DNA of 30,301 nt from Saprolegnia diclina VS20 (lineage: Eukaryota; Oomycota; Saprolegniomycetes; Saprolegniales; Saprolegniaceae): NCBI RefSeq assembly GCF_000281045.1, contig NW_008246088.1, positions 191,565 to 221,865 on the forward strand. The letters are read 5' to 3'. A program made the position numbers and the translations under genes. This document shows, one piece after another, positions 8,803 through 18,454 of the stretch (positions within the stretch are counted from its first letter, which is position 1; each line of letters opens with the position of its first letter). The notes under the pieces were generated by a model, which had not been told where the DNA came from, did no database searches, and was given only the letters and a program-made list of their open reading frames with translations.

Positions 8803-11800
8803 TCACTCCCACTGGTTGCTGACTTCGGGCGGGCGAATGGCGACAGCCTGCTTGGCGCTCTCAACCTGCAACGCGTGCTGCCACCGCTTCACAAGAGTGT
8901 CTTCCATCTCCTTGTTCGGGTTGCGGAGCACGGCCACGCTATACTCGCCTAGAGCCGCCAGCGCTTGGGCCGCGAGCTACAACCGTGTGAATAGTATCGA
9001 TTTATCAACCGGGCAATGAACCTCGGGTTTCTTGGCGACGAGCGCGACGTACAGCGCGTCATGGAAGCGTCGGCGGTGCATCAACGGCGCAATGTGCGCC
9101 TCGACGTCGATACCTTGACGTACGAGTGCCGCGATCGATCGCTGCAAGAGCGACGTGCCCTACGCCACTGTGTCCCGACTCGTCTTGATACAAAGTCGAT
9201 AATCTACCAGAATGTCGTCGCTGTCGAGAGACGATCCGAGAAGGTGCGGCAGGAGCGTGCACAGCGTCTCGGTCGCAGTGTGCTGATGGACGATGTTGAA
9301 AGGACACTAACGACCAAGTTACGTACCTTGATGCAGAGGTTGGCTTGGATGTTCAGCGACACACTGGGCAGCGTCAAGGCCAGCGTGCCAAAACCAAACG
9401 CCTGGTAACCCGTCGAATCAAAACGAGCCATATACCACGAGTCGTACATCCAGATACGTGGCGAGGTAGTCGGCGAGGTCGAGGCTAATGTGCGGCGCGA
9501 GTGCCACCGCTCTCGTGGGCGACCCTTGCGCCACAAACATGCAAAACTGCAGCACTTCATTCGTGAGGTCGATCGCATAGACGCTAGTTCATGGTACTGG
9601 CCCCATCATCCCTTGTATAAAGAGCGTACCACTGGTGCACGCAGGTCATGTAGAGCTGCTCCTTGACGACACCGAGCAGCTGGAGGCCGCCACCAGGGTG
9701 TTGCTACATGTACACGTCGTCTTTCGAAAAGCAGCTTGATAGTGCACCTGCCGGACGGGCAGCTCGGCCGGGTGGATGCCCATGGGGTTGGCATTCTCGT
9801 TGAAGGACGCCGCACTGGCGAGGAGGAAGCTGAACGAGCGGCTGCCGCAGAAAAAGTAGCTCGTAATGTCCTCGTTGGTCGCGACAAAGAGCGTCATGTG
9901 CACCCAGAGCACCGAGACGACGGGCCGCGCGACGGCGATGCGGTGCAGAAGCGTGAGGACGCCGTCCCGGTACCGGTACAGGAGCATGTTGCGCGTGAAG
10001 ACAAGGACGCAAAAGACGCCCGACTTGTCCCACTCGAGAAGCAGAGGTCCTTGCAGTGTTTCCCCGACCTACGCGTGCGAGACGAGTGTACGAACGAAGA
10101 GGAAGATGCGCCCGCGCACCTTGGTCAACTGCTTGGGCAACGACGGGTGGCCGTCCACGGCGGCCATCTCGGGCGCGCCCCACTCGTAAAACTCGAGGTG
10201 GATCTTGACGTTGGCGACATCATCGACGCCGGCGGCCATGGACGCCGACGTCGCATCCAAAGGCTTTGCTTTGGGCGACGCTGGCTTGTCGTCGGGCAAA
10301 ACGCAGTACACGACACCGAGAAGCGGGCCCGAAAAGACGTGTACGATCGGGTGTCGAAGCGTGAGCCGATCGACAAGCACGTTGGCTACACCGTTGACAA
10401 TGTCGTAGAGCGCGATCGACGTCTCGGCCTCGAGGCTCTTGACGTCGTTCTTGTAAAAGTACGAGAGCTGCGGCCCTGTGACGACATGTGTGTCATCGGC
10501 TTTGGAGAAGAAACCGAGCTTGCGCCGCGGGCTCTCGGTTGGCAAGACCGCCGCCGACGCGCTGCGCGTCATGCGCCGCGTTGGCGCCTCGTGCATCTAG
10601 AGCTTGGCATCACTACACGTATCAATGTATCGAGTGCGTACGGACAAGAGTGCGTAACGCAGCTTGTCGTGGTGCCATGCGATCGCTTGACCAGGTCCGT
10701 GCGTCACCTACGTCGACACGACCGTTGACAACTCGGATGTCTCTAATACCGCCGCACCATTTGGTATTGAACAGTATGGCTGTCGCGCAGCACCGACACC
10801 ACCTGCGTCGACATTGACGGAATGCAAACTGGCGCGACTGCACCTCAAAGTTGGCACCGTTGGCGGCGAGAATGGCGAGCATATCGCGCGACGGGTGCTT
10901 CCGGAGCACTGGAATCGACTCTTTGGTCACGTACTTGAGCGCGTAGAGCTCCTTCTTGGCCTTCTCGAGGAGCGGCACTGTGCGCAGATGCGTATTGGTG
11001 CTCAGGATCACGGCCGGAAGCCTAGCATCGACGCTAGTCCGCCATGTACACTACGGCCACGTACCCTGCCATCATTGTGGCGACGTGCGGTTTGAGGTGA
11101 TGCAGCTTGAAGAGCAAGAGCCCTGCGATCGTGAGCAGCGTCCACAGAGTCTCATGTACCGTGGTTGGTCGCGCACCCGATGAGCGACTGGTCGCGCGGA
11201 CACTGCACGACCGTGTTGATCTTGAGCTTCTTCGGTACTTTCTGCGCCAGCTCAATGCCCGACGAGGCATGGTGTGCGTACCGGGTGCAACGTGCGCACG
11301 TCTTTGGACACGTCGGCGCGCATGAGCGAGACATCGCCATCCGGCGTCGTCGGCTACATGCTGCGTCAGGGTCCGTGGGAATATGCGCCATCCATCGACG
11401 TACCTTGCCCTTCGAGTTGAGGTCCGAGATAAAGAGCTATGTAAATCAGAAAAATTACGCAAAAATCAAGCAAAAATCAAGCAAAAATCAAGCTCGACGA
11501 CAATACAAGCGACGTCTGCGCGCACTGGAGCAGCACAAAGTTGTTTTTGCTCGAGCCCAAGAAGAGCGTCGCTTGCGTCGGTCGGATCGCGGTGGGCGCG
11601 GCCAAAAACCCTCCCGCAAAGGTAACCCTACCCCGATAGCGTCCTACTTTTCAAGAACTGTGACATAACACACCGCTGTTCCTTTTGTTTCGGTCTATCA
11701 AGGTATCAAGTCAAGTGCCAGAATGTGGAATACGCACCGGGACGAGAGCAGGAACGAGACGTCGTAGAACAGGACGTGGCCGTCCTTGGAAACGCCAGCG

Positions 11801-12911
11801 ATCGCGCCGTCTTGGCGCAGAAGCGTGACTTCGAGGAAGCCGGCCGCTTGCTTGGTGTCAAACTCGCTCGCGCGCGACTGCTGAAACTCGCTTTCCAAGT
11901 GGTGCAGCGACCACACCTACGTTATTGTCGACTTTCACGCACGTTAAATGGACGCCAAAGAGGTACAATTGCTTTGCCCTCGGCGTTGATCGTGGTCAAG
12001 AAGCAGTGGAACTCGCTCGAGTGAAAGAGCGTATTGGGCGTCGTGTGCATGTGGCCGCCCGTGGACGGAATCAGCACCATGTGGGCGACGTCTACACCGC
12101 CACGTCATGGTTAATGCGACGATGGGAGGACGCACCGCGGGGCAGCCCCGTGTCGATGACATGGCACACTTTGGCCATGCGAGGGCTCCAGACGCGCACC
12201 TTGCTGTCGCTGCAGCCTGAACCGCCGTGACAAGCGTGCTGCAGAAAGTGCATTACCTATGGCGAGGAAGCCGCCCGGGAGCGTCTCGATCGATGTGGGT
12301 GTGGCGCGCTGGAGCTCGTCGGGCGTGATCAGTCGCGTCTACCAGCAACTCGTAAAGGTACGTCGTGCGACAGCGGACGCACGGTTTTGCCATTGATGTC
12401 GCAAAAGAGGACGTGGTGCAACGTAAAGATGACGAGGTACTCTTCGTAGCATTCGATGCCATGGGCGACGCCAGACGCATGAGCGATCGCGTCGCGATCA
12501 AAGAAGAGAAGCGTCGCTGTCGCCTTGGTTTTGCTGCCGCCGAGCTTGGGCGAGAACGTCTTGGAGAGGTTGATCGCGCCCGGCGACTGCGGCGTGTCGG
12601 GCTCTGCGGGTGCCGCCGCATCTTCGCCCGTCTACGCCCATCGCGTTTGCCGATGCTTGCATAAATACGATGTGTACCGTGAGCGAGAAGCGCTTCAAGA
12701 CCTCCTTTGTCTCGTAGTTCCAGACGACGCCAAAGTCCTTGTCTTCGACCGCCGCCGCCCATGGCCGGATCGGGTGGAACGTCAAGCCCGAGAGCTTGCT
12801 CTTCTTCTTACCCTGAAGACCATCGGCCGTCAAGAGCGCGTGGAACTCCATGCCAAACTTGTGGACGACCGTCGCCTCGGCCGGCAGCGTCCATGGCTCC
12901 GTCGTGTCCAT
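8803..12911 (-). CDS. WD40/transducin-family protein, 22 exons
   Basis: Exons: 12911-12678, 12631-12383, 12338-12257, 12216-12136, 12091-11967, 11916-11738, 11627-11507, 11436-11404, 11353-11300, 11250-11160, 11122-11065, 11021-10844, 10802-10758, 10707-10642, 10596-10120, 10068-9748, 9703-9630, 9583-9448, 9401-9327, 9282-9208, 9159-9022 and 8976-8803. The total is 3066 nt (1021 residues) with the frame kept throughout. N-terminal WD-type blades are visible (SGLTFHPIRPWAAAVEDKD, then GFLAIGCSDSKVRVWSP). A second propeller or helical half includes LLYRYRDGVLTLLHRIAV and WVHMTLFVATNEDI. From memory, order and spacing resemble a large plant transducin/WD40 protein (Arabidopsis At3g50590 type, longer). 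The role is not established; a scaffold is likely. Start ATG 12911 is the first in frame. The exon 6-7 join (110-nt intron) and the exon 21 donor (GTTCAT) are the weakest. Confidence 0.78.
11461..11493. repeat. Three perfect tandem copies of an 11-base unit inside an intron
   Basis: AAAAATCAAGC is repeated three times without change. It lies in the 70-nt intron 7 of the WD40 gene (11506-11437). On the coding strand it reads as a T-rich tract ahead of the TAG acceptor, so it lengthens the intron and may serve as its pyrimidine tract. Confidence 0.9.
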
Positions 12912-13555
12912 GGCTCGTCGAACGCGATCTTTGAATTTCAACCAATCCCAAGCGACCGCGCTTGCGATTGGCCAAAATCATTTCGAAACAAGATCGCAAA
13001 AACCCTCGACCGACATTTCATCTCCAACGAACGACCTATCTCGACAAGCTCGTAACAAGACGGTGCAGGACTAGCAAGGTCTACCTCGTTGGCTCAAGAG
13101 CTAAAGAGACTCGGGATGGCCGCAGGAAGCGACCGATCATCGCTGCTACTGCTGGTTTCCTATCACTCGACGCCCCACAGCATCTCTCCGGGCGCGATGT
13201 ATCCAGCTGCTATATCACTGCGTACGCCAGCTACGAGCAGCAACAAAAGCGTGCTGGTAGGGCGCATCCTGCTCCTGTGTTTAAAACGGAAGCTAGATTC
13301 TGTCCCTACACGGCGACCTTGAAGTCGATGGAAACCGATTCGGCCAATGGCCTTGCGCCATCTATAGAAAATCAGCCAATCACGCATAGGCCGTCAGAGC
13401 ATACAAACCGCAAGATCAGATCTTGTTGCGATGGCCGGGACGTTACTCCACCTTTGGCCACGAGCCCGACAGACGCCCGACCGACGACCGCTTCCTGCAT
13501 CCATGGGCAGCTCTATTAGCTGGTGCACGAACCCGACGCATGATGGTGGCCTTCC
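12912..13555. promoter_or_regulatory. Divergent intergenic region with CCAAT boxes
   Basis: 644 bases between the WD40 start (-) and a tentative small gene (+). CCAAT occurs at 12942-12946, 13344-13348 and 13376-13380, and its inverse ATTGG at 12967-12971. The first and last of these lie close to the WD40 start. Open frames here lack codon bias and domains. I see no RNA gene or repeat. Confidence 0.4.
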
Positions 13556-14324
13556 ATGGCAGCGACGACCTCGCCTCACGTCGATGTAGAGTGCCTAGAG
13601 AAGGCGCCGTCGCCGCTGCTCCTGCGCATGCACTCGTTCTCGTTCGATGGCGACGCGCATGGCCCACCACGGTCACCGTCCCGGTGCGTGCACATGTAAT
13701 AGCAGGCGACGCGCTCATATCAATCTCTTGTAGCGCCGAGACACCTGGCGGTAAGCTACTGCGCGACTACTACAACCATGTGGTCGAGACCGAGAGCAAC
13801 AGCGGGTGGGTCCTCATCGCACGGCCTCCTACTAGTCGCTACACCATCACCGATGATTAGCACCGACGATAGCGAATGTGCTGACGAGTAGGCACTTCCG
13901 TGCACCTCGATCCTGCACTTGAACGATCGTCGTGTAGGAAGCAAGTGCCCACGGCGCTGCTGCCACTCATCCACCCGACGCTCTCGGTGCGCGAGTCCAA
14001 GCGGCTAACGATCGACGCGACGCTTCACATGTACTCGACCATCGACCTGCGTCCATCATCGGTACCTTCGCATGCGATTTCATCCCAAGACGACACCCTT
14101 TGCAGGCCGAGCCGCCATGCCGAAAGGTGCGAGCCGCCTCGATGGACGCCATGCTGCGGAGTCCGCCACGCAGCCCCGTCGCCAAGCGGGTACGCCTCCA
14201 CCACATACATAGTCGAATCCACCGACTAAGATACTGCTCGTAGGAGTGGGCGTACAAACCGTTTTGGTGCGACTTGCCGACGCGCGCACTGCCATTGACG
14301 CCTCGGTCGCCCGCGGCGAGCTAG
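13556..14324 (+). CDS. Tentative small novel protein, 5 exons
   Basis: Proposed exons are 13556-13683, 13734-13834, 13892-14061, 14106-14189 and 14244-14324, totalling 564 nt (187 residues plus stop) in one frame. I recognise no family. The product is basic and proline/serine-rich, with SPxSP-like stretches such as LRSPPRSPVAKR, and a more ordered middle (HPTLSVRESKRLTIDATLHM). Support is the run of mostly G/C-ending codons in each piece and GT-AG introns of 50, 57, 44 and 54 nt like those of neighbours. ATG 13556 follows an in-frame TGA. The second intron (donor GTCGCT) is uncertain, and a different exon set is possible. The stop is 39 bases from the stop of the MAP kinase on the other strand. 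Confidence 0.42.
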
Positions 14325-14363
14325 TTAGTCGATAACAATAACTACTATTAGTATATAAGATGT

Positions 14364-17300
14364 CTACACCGTGGGCTTGACCCACGTGCTAATGCCCCGC
14401 TTCGCATGCGAGTAGTAGAACTTGCCGCGGATGCTGCGGCTCTCGCGCTTGACCCAGCCCGGCGGCAGCTTTTCTTCCTTGGGCATATCGGCCATCTGCT
14501 GCGCGCGCTTGGTCATCTCTTCCGGGTGGAAGTGGCAGATTTCCCTATGAGTCAGCATCTCAATCTCAACCTCAAAAACAAAACCAACGCACCGAAACAT
14601 AAGCTCCTTGAGGTCCGTCTCGCCGAGGTCTTCGAAATCAAAGCTTTGAAACTTCTCGACCGTCGTGTCGCGCGACGCGTCATAGTACTGCGCGAGGTAC
14701 GGGTGTCGCAGCGCGTCTTGCACCGAGAGCCGCTTGGTCGCGTCAAAGACGAGCAGCTTCCACAGCAGGTCGAGGGCCTCGGGGTTCGCGTTCGGGAAGA
14801 GCACCGAGACGTCAATGCCCTGCATCGACGGCGTCTTGCTCAAGAGCTGGCGGCCCTTGAACTTTTGCGCTTGTGGGTTCTCCTTGAACGAGTGCTCCTC
14901 GGGCACGCCGAGCACGTTCATGATGAGCTGGAGCTGGTGCACATATGACCGCCCGGGGAAGAGCGGCTTGCGGCCCAGCATCTCGGCCATGATACAGCCG
15001 GCCGCCCACACGTCGACGCCTTCGTCGTACGTGCTGCCGAGGAGGAGCTCAGGCGCTCGGTACCAGCGCGTCACCACGTACTCGGTCATGCCAAGATCGT
15101 CAACGTCTTTCGGTCGCGCAAGGCCCATGTCGCAAATCTTGAGCTGGCAGTCCGAGTTGATGAGGAGGTTGCTCGGCTTGAGGTCGCGGTGGAGCACGCC
15201 GCACGCGTGCATGTGCTCGAGGCCGCTCAGCATCTGGTAGACAAAGTACCGAATGTGGTCGTCGCTCAGCACTTCCTTCGAGTAGATGATCCGGTGCAGA
15301 TCCATCTCCATGAGGTCGACCGTCATGTAGACGTCCCGGAAATCTTGGTACGACGGCGGCGGAATGAGGTCCATGAGCGACAGAATGTTCTCGTGGCAGA
15401 GGTGCCGCATCAGGCGCACTTCGCGCAGAATTTGCTTGAGCTGGTGCGGGTGCCAGATGCAGTCAATCACCTTCTTGATCGCGACGCTGCCACCCGTGTC
15501 GTTGTTGGTCGCGGCAATCACGATGCCGTACGCACCGCGGCCGCAGACCTTGATGAGGTTGTAGTGCTTTGGGATCACAAACGGCGCGCTGCAGACGGTA
15601 AAGACGTGCATGGTGGCGTCGTCTTCGCACTCTTTCGCCTTGAGCGGGTCGATCATGAACGCCGACTCGGGCGACTCGGGCTTCTCGCCACTTTCCAATG
15701 CCGACTTGGGATCGACGTTGACGTTGGACCAGCCGGGGCGCCCAATCTCCTCGGCGTTCTTCTTGGCGTGCCACTGCATGAGGTGCACCGGCGTGCCCCG
15801 GCCGTCGTCCGACTTCGGCTTGTCGTCAATGACCGAGCACGACACGCTGATCTGGACCCGGCCGCAAAACTCGCCCTTGCCGTTGCCCATCGTCACCCAC
15901 TGCGTCTGGCCCGCGCTCTGCTCGACAATGTACCGGGCAACGTTGACGGTCGCGGACGCCGCGACTGCCTTCTCGCCCTTGGCCATCTCAACGACGTCGA
16001 CGTGGAGCCGGCACGGGCCCTGAATGTTCTCGAACGGAAGCTCAATCACCGCGTTCCACACGGGCGCGACCACGTCCGAGTTGGAGAGACCGCGGTTCCG
16101 CGCCACGTCCGTCATGTTGTCCTCGCCGCTCTTGCGCTCAAAGGCCATGGGCGTTGAGCTCGCGCTGCTGGACGCCGACGACATGGTCTGCCGGTACATC
16201 ATGCTGCTCGCCGAACTTAGCCGACGAGAGATCGTCGCAGGGAGGGACGGCAACTGCACCGGGATCGGCAACGACGGCAGGTACGACGACGCCGTCGACG
16301 TCGGTGCCGGTGGCGGCGGTGGCGGCTCGTCGCCCGTGAGCAGCTTGAGAATCACCCGCGGGTCCTTGAGGCCGACGCCGGTCGAGCTCTTCTTGCCCGA
16401 CGCCGTGATCCGCGACTTGATGCCCGAGCCTTGCAGCACGCGCACGGTGAGCGTGCCAGACGTGGGCGTCGGCACTTCGTGGAGGTCCTGCGGCAAGCTC
16501 AGGGTCGTGGCCGCGCCGGGGACCTTGAAGACGGCCGAGGCCGCAACGACATCGCCGTTGATTTCAAACTTCATGAGGCGGCCGTCGGGGCTAAAGTTGA
16601 ACTTGTGCACCCAGTTTTGGACAAACTTGCGCCGGTCTTTGGCGTTCTCGAGCTCCTCCTTGCCGGACGCGACCGCGACGCTGTCTTCCATCACAATGCC
16701 CTCAATCTTGAAGTGGTACCACAGCGTGTTGGACGCAAAGAGGTTGAGGTACGTGAGGAGCCCAGCGATACCCCGGTAGTTTCCGCAAAATGGCACGGAC
16801 GGCGGGTAGTTGCTCGAGATCAAAATGTCCTTGTCGAGAAGCCGAAAGAAGCGCGTAAAGACCTGCTCGGACGGCGGCGGGACCGTCACGGCCATGTCGC
16901 CCGACGTGCGCCAGTTGCCGCTGAACGCCGTGTAGAGCACGATCAACATCGCGTAAAATTCTTCAATTTCGAGCGGAAAGACGGGCAGATCCGGAAGGGA
17001 CACCATGGCCTCCTGCGCGAGCCGCATCCAGATCACGCGCTCCATGGCCGACGGCGCCGTGAGCTGCAGCGTCTTGCCATCGGCGGTCGCAAACACAAAG
17101 CCGTGGGTCCGACCCGGCGCCTCCTTGACGCCCGAGATCGTGTACGCCGTGTACGCGGGCGGCGGCGGCGGCTTGCCGTCCACGGGCGACAGTTGCAGCG
17201 TCGCCACGTACGCCTCCTTGGATGCATACCCTAGGCGCAACGATAAGACCATGGGATATAGAGAATTTTGCCAGCGTACGCTTGAGCGTCGTGCCATGTA

Positions 17301-17811
17301 GCACGTAGTAGTGCTTCTCCCATCGCCGGAGCCACTCGCTGCGCTTGCTCAGAAAGCCTTCCCACTCGATGGGCTCGAGCACCGATGGCACGAGATCGTC
17401 GAGCACGGGCGTGTCGCCCATCTCGACGGCTTCCTTGGCGTCGTCGAGGATGCTCTGGAGGTCGTCGCCGGCGTCGTCGGGAAGGCCGTTGACCGAGACC
17501 GAGATCCGTCCCGTCTCCGACATGGAGAGCGACTGGTGGTACAAGTTGGACTCTTTCCCGCCTTTGCTGAGCCGCGCGTCCATGAGCACTTCGGTTGCGG
17601 TCTCGGAGATGCTGCCAATGTCCATGCGGGCCAAGGACGCGCCGAGCGAGAGCCGGCCGTACTCGAGCGTCAAGCTTTCGAGGCTGCTTCGGAGCGGCGG
17701 GTCCATCCCGAGCTCCTCGAAGAGCGACTGCCGCCACGCGCGCTCGCGCTCGCCGCTCGTGTAGCAGTCGCTCTGCGTCCTCGACTTGCGCTTCGGCGCA
17801 CTCTCGGCCAT
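14364..17811 (-). CDS. MAP kinase with PH, NTF2-like, C2 and WW domains
   Basis: Exons 17811-17280, 17230-14593 and 14544-14364 give 1116 residues. Order: low-complexity N-terminus with serine clusters; PH domain (about 149-253, EGFLSKRSEWLRRWEKHYYV with the closing W of VIWMRLAQEA); an NTF2/SnoaL-like domain (about 266-415, VPFCGNYRGIAGL and WVHKFNFSPDGRL); a C2-like domain (about 436-645, TLTVRVLQGSG to CGRVQISVSC) with a proline/serine insert; kinase (about 735-1030). In the kinase, the glycine loop is GRGAYG 741-746, the ATP lysine Lys763, the catalytic HRD Asp860, and the activation motif Thr893-Glu-Tyr895 (TEY, ERK class). The metal motif reads DMG (Asp878) instead of DFG. A WW domain closes the chain (LPPGW, GKFYYSH, STWVKP). 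Introns are 49 and 48 nt. PH and C2 suggest lipid-directed targeting, and WW suggests proline-motif binding. These roles are inferred. Confidence 0.9.
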
Positions 17812-18454
17812 CCTCTGTGTGGGGTTTTGAGTAACAGCCTGCGGCCTGTTTACCGGATTTTTCCCGGGGACTTTCTACATCAACCGGATAACCCACGTTG
17901 CGCGTATAGACAGGAGCCACGACGACGGTCGTCGTACTAGTAGCCGACGCCTGCTGAGGCGAGGTTGCGTGCGTCCAGCAAAGCCGACCGCGTCCTGCTC
18001 AAGACCCAGCGTCGAGCGCCACGTTCATGCAATGCTGAATGGATAGGCTAAAATCACGCCATTCGTGATAGACCACGGCCCGTGAGCAACGCGCCGGTTC
18101 AACCCGCTGGTCGAGCGTTCTTGAAGAGGTTCTTGAAGCCTAAAGGCCTGCTTGAAGCCCGTTGTTATGCTTGCATATTGGTCGTTCCTTCTCGCACGAT
18201 TATTTAGTGTCAGAGTTGTCGATCAAGGACACTCGAAGCTGACGACTCGACACCTTGCTGGGCGCACGTGGCTCCGTTGTCGTCTGCGCGCGCTGCAGGT
18301 TGTGCTTCAATCTGATATCCTCACGCCATAGAAGGACAGTGTTGCCAGGTGTATGTGCCGTCGCCAGCGCCCCGCGAAATGTGAGCAACGGGTCTGCGGT
18401 CGGGGCGAAGTTGGGTGCGATTAGAGTCACGTCAGTTTGCCTTTTCGAGCGAAA
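17812..18454. other. Divergent intergenic region
   Basis: 643 bases between the MAP kinase start (-) and the SDR start (+). It should contain both promoters. I see no convincing conserved element, RNA or extra gene. Confidence 0.5.

Noticed and set aside
9736-10728. 330-residue plus-strand frame within the WD40 gene
   Set aside because: It crosses several exons and introns of a well-supported minus-strand model and has no recognisable domain.
11461-11493. Short CRISPR-like repeat array
   Set aside because: The copies are directly adjacent 11-mers without spacers, inside an intron of a eukaryotic gene.
12808-12999. Upstream minus-strand frame beginning near 12999 as the true WD40 start
   Set aside because: It is in another frame from the first WD40 exon and no GT-AG intron joins it cleanly; ATG 12911 suffices.
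15189-16157. 322-residue plus-strand frame opposite the MAP kinase
   Set aside because: His/Val/Arg-rich antisense translation of the kinase and C2 region, with no independent evidence.
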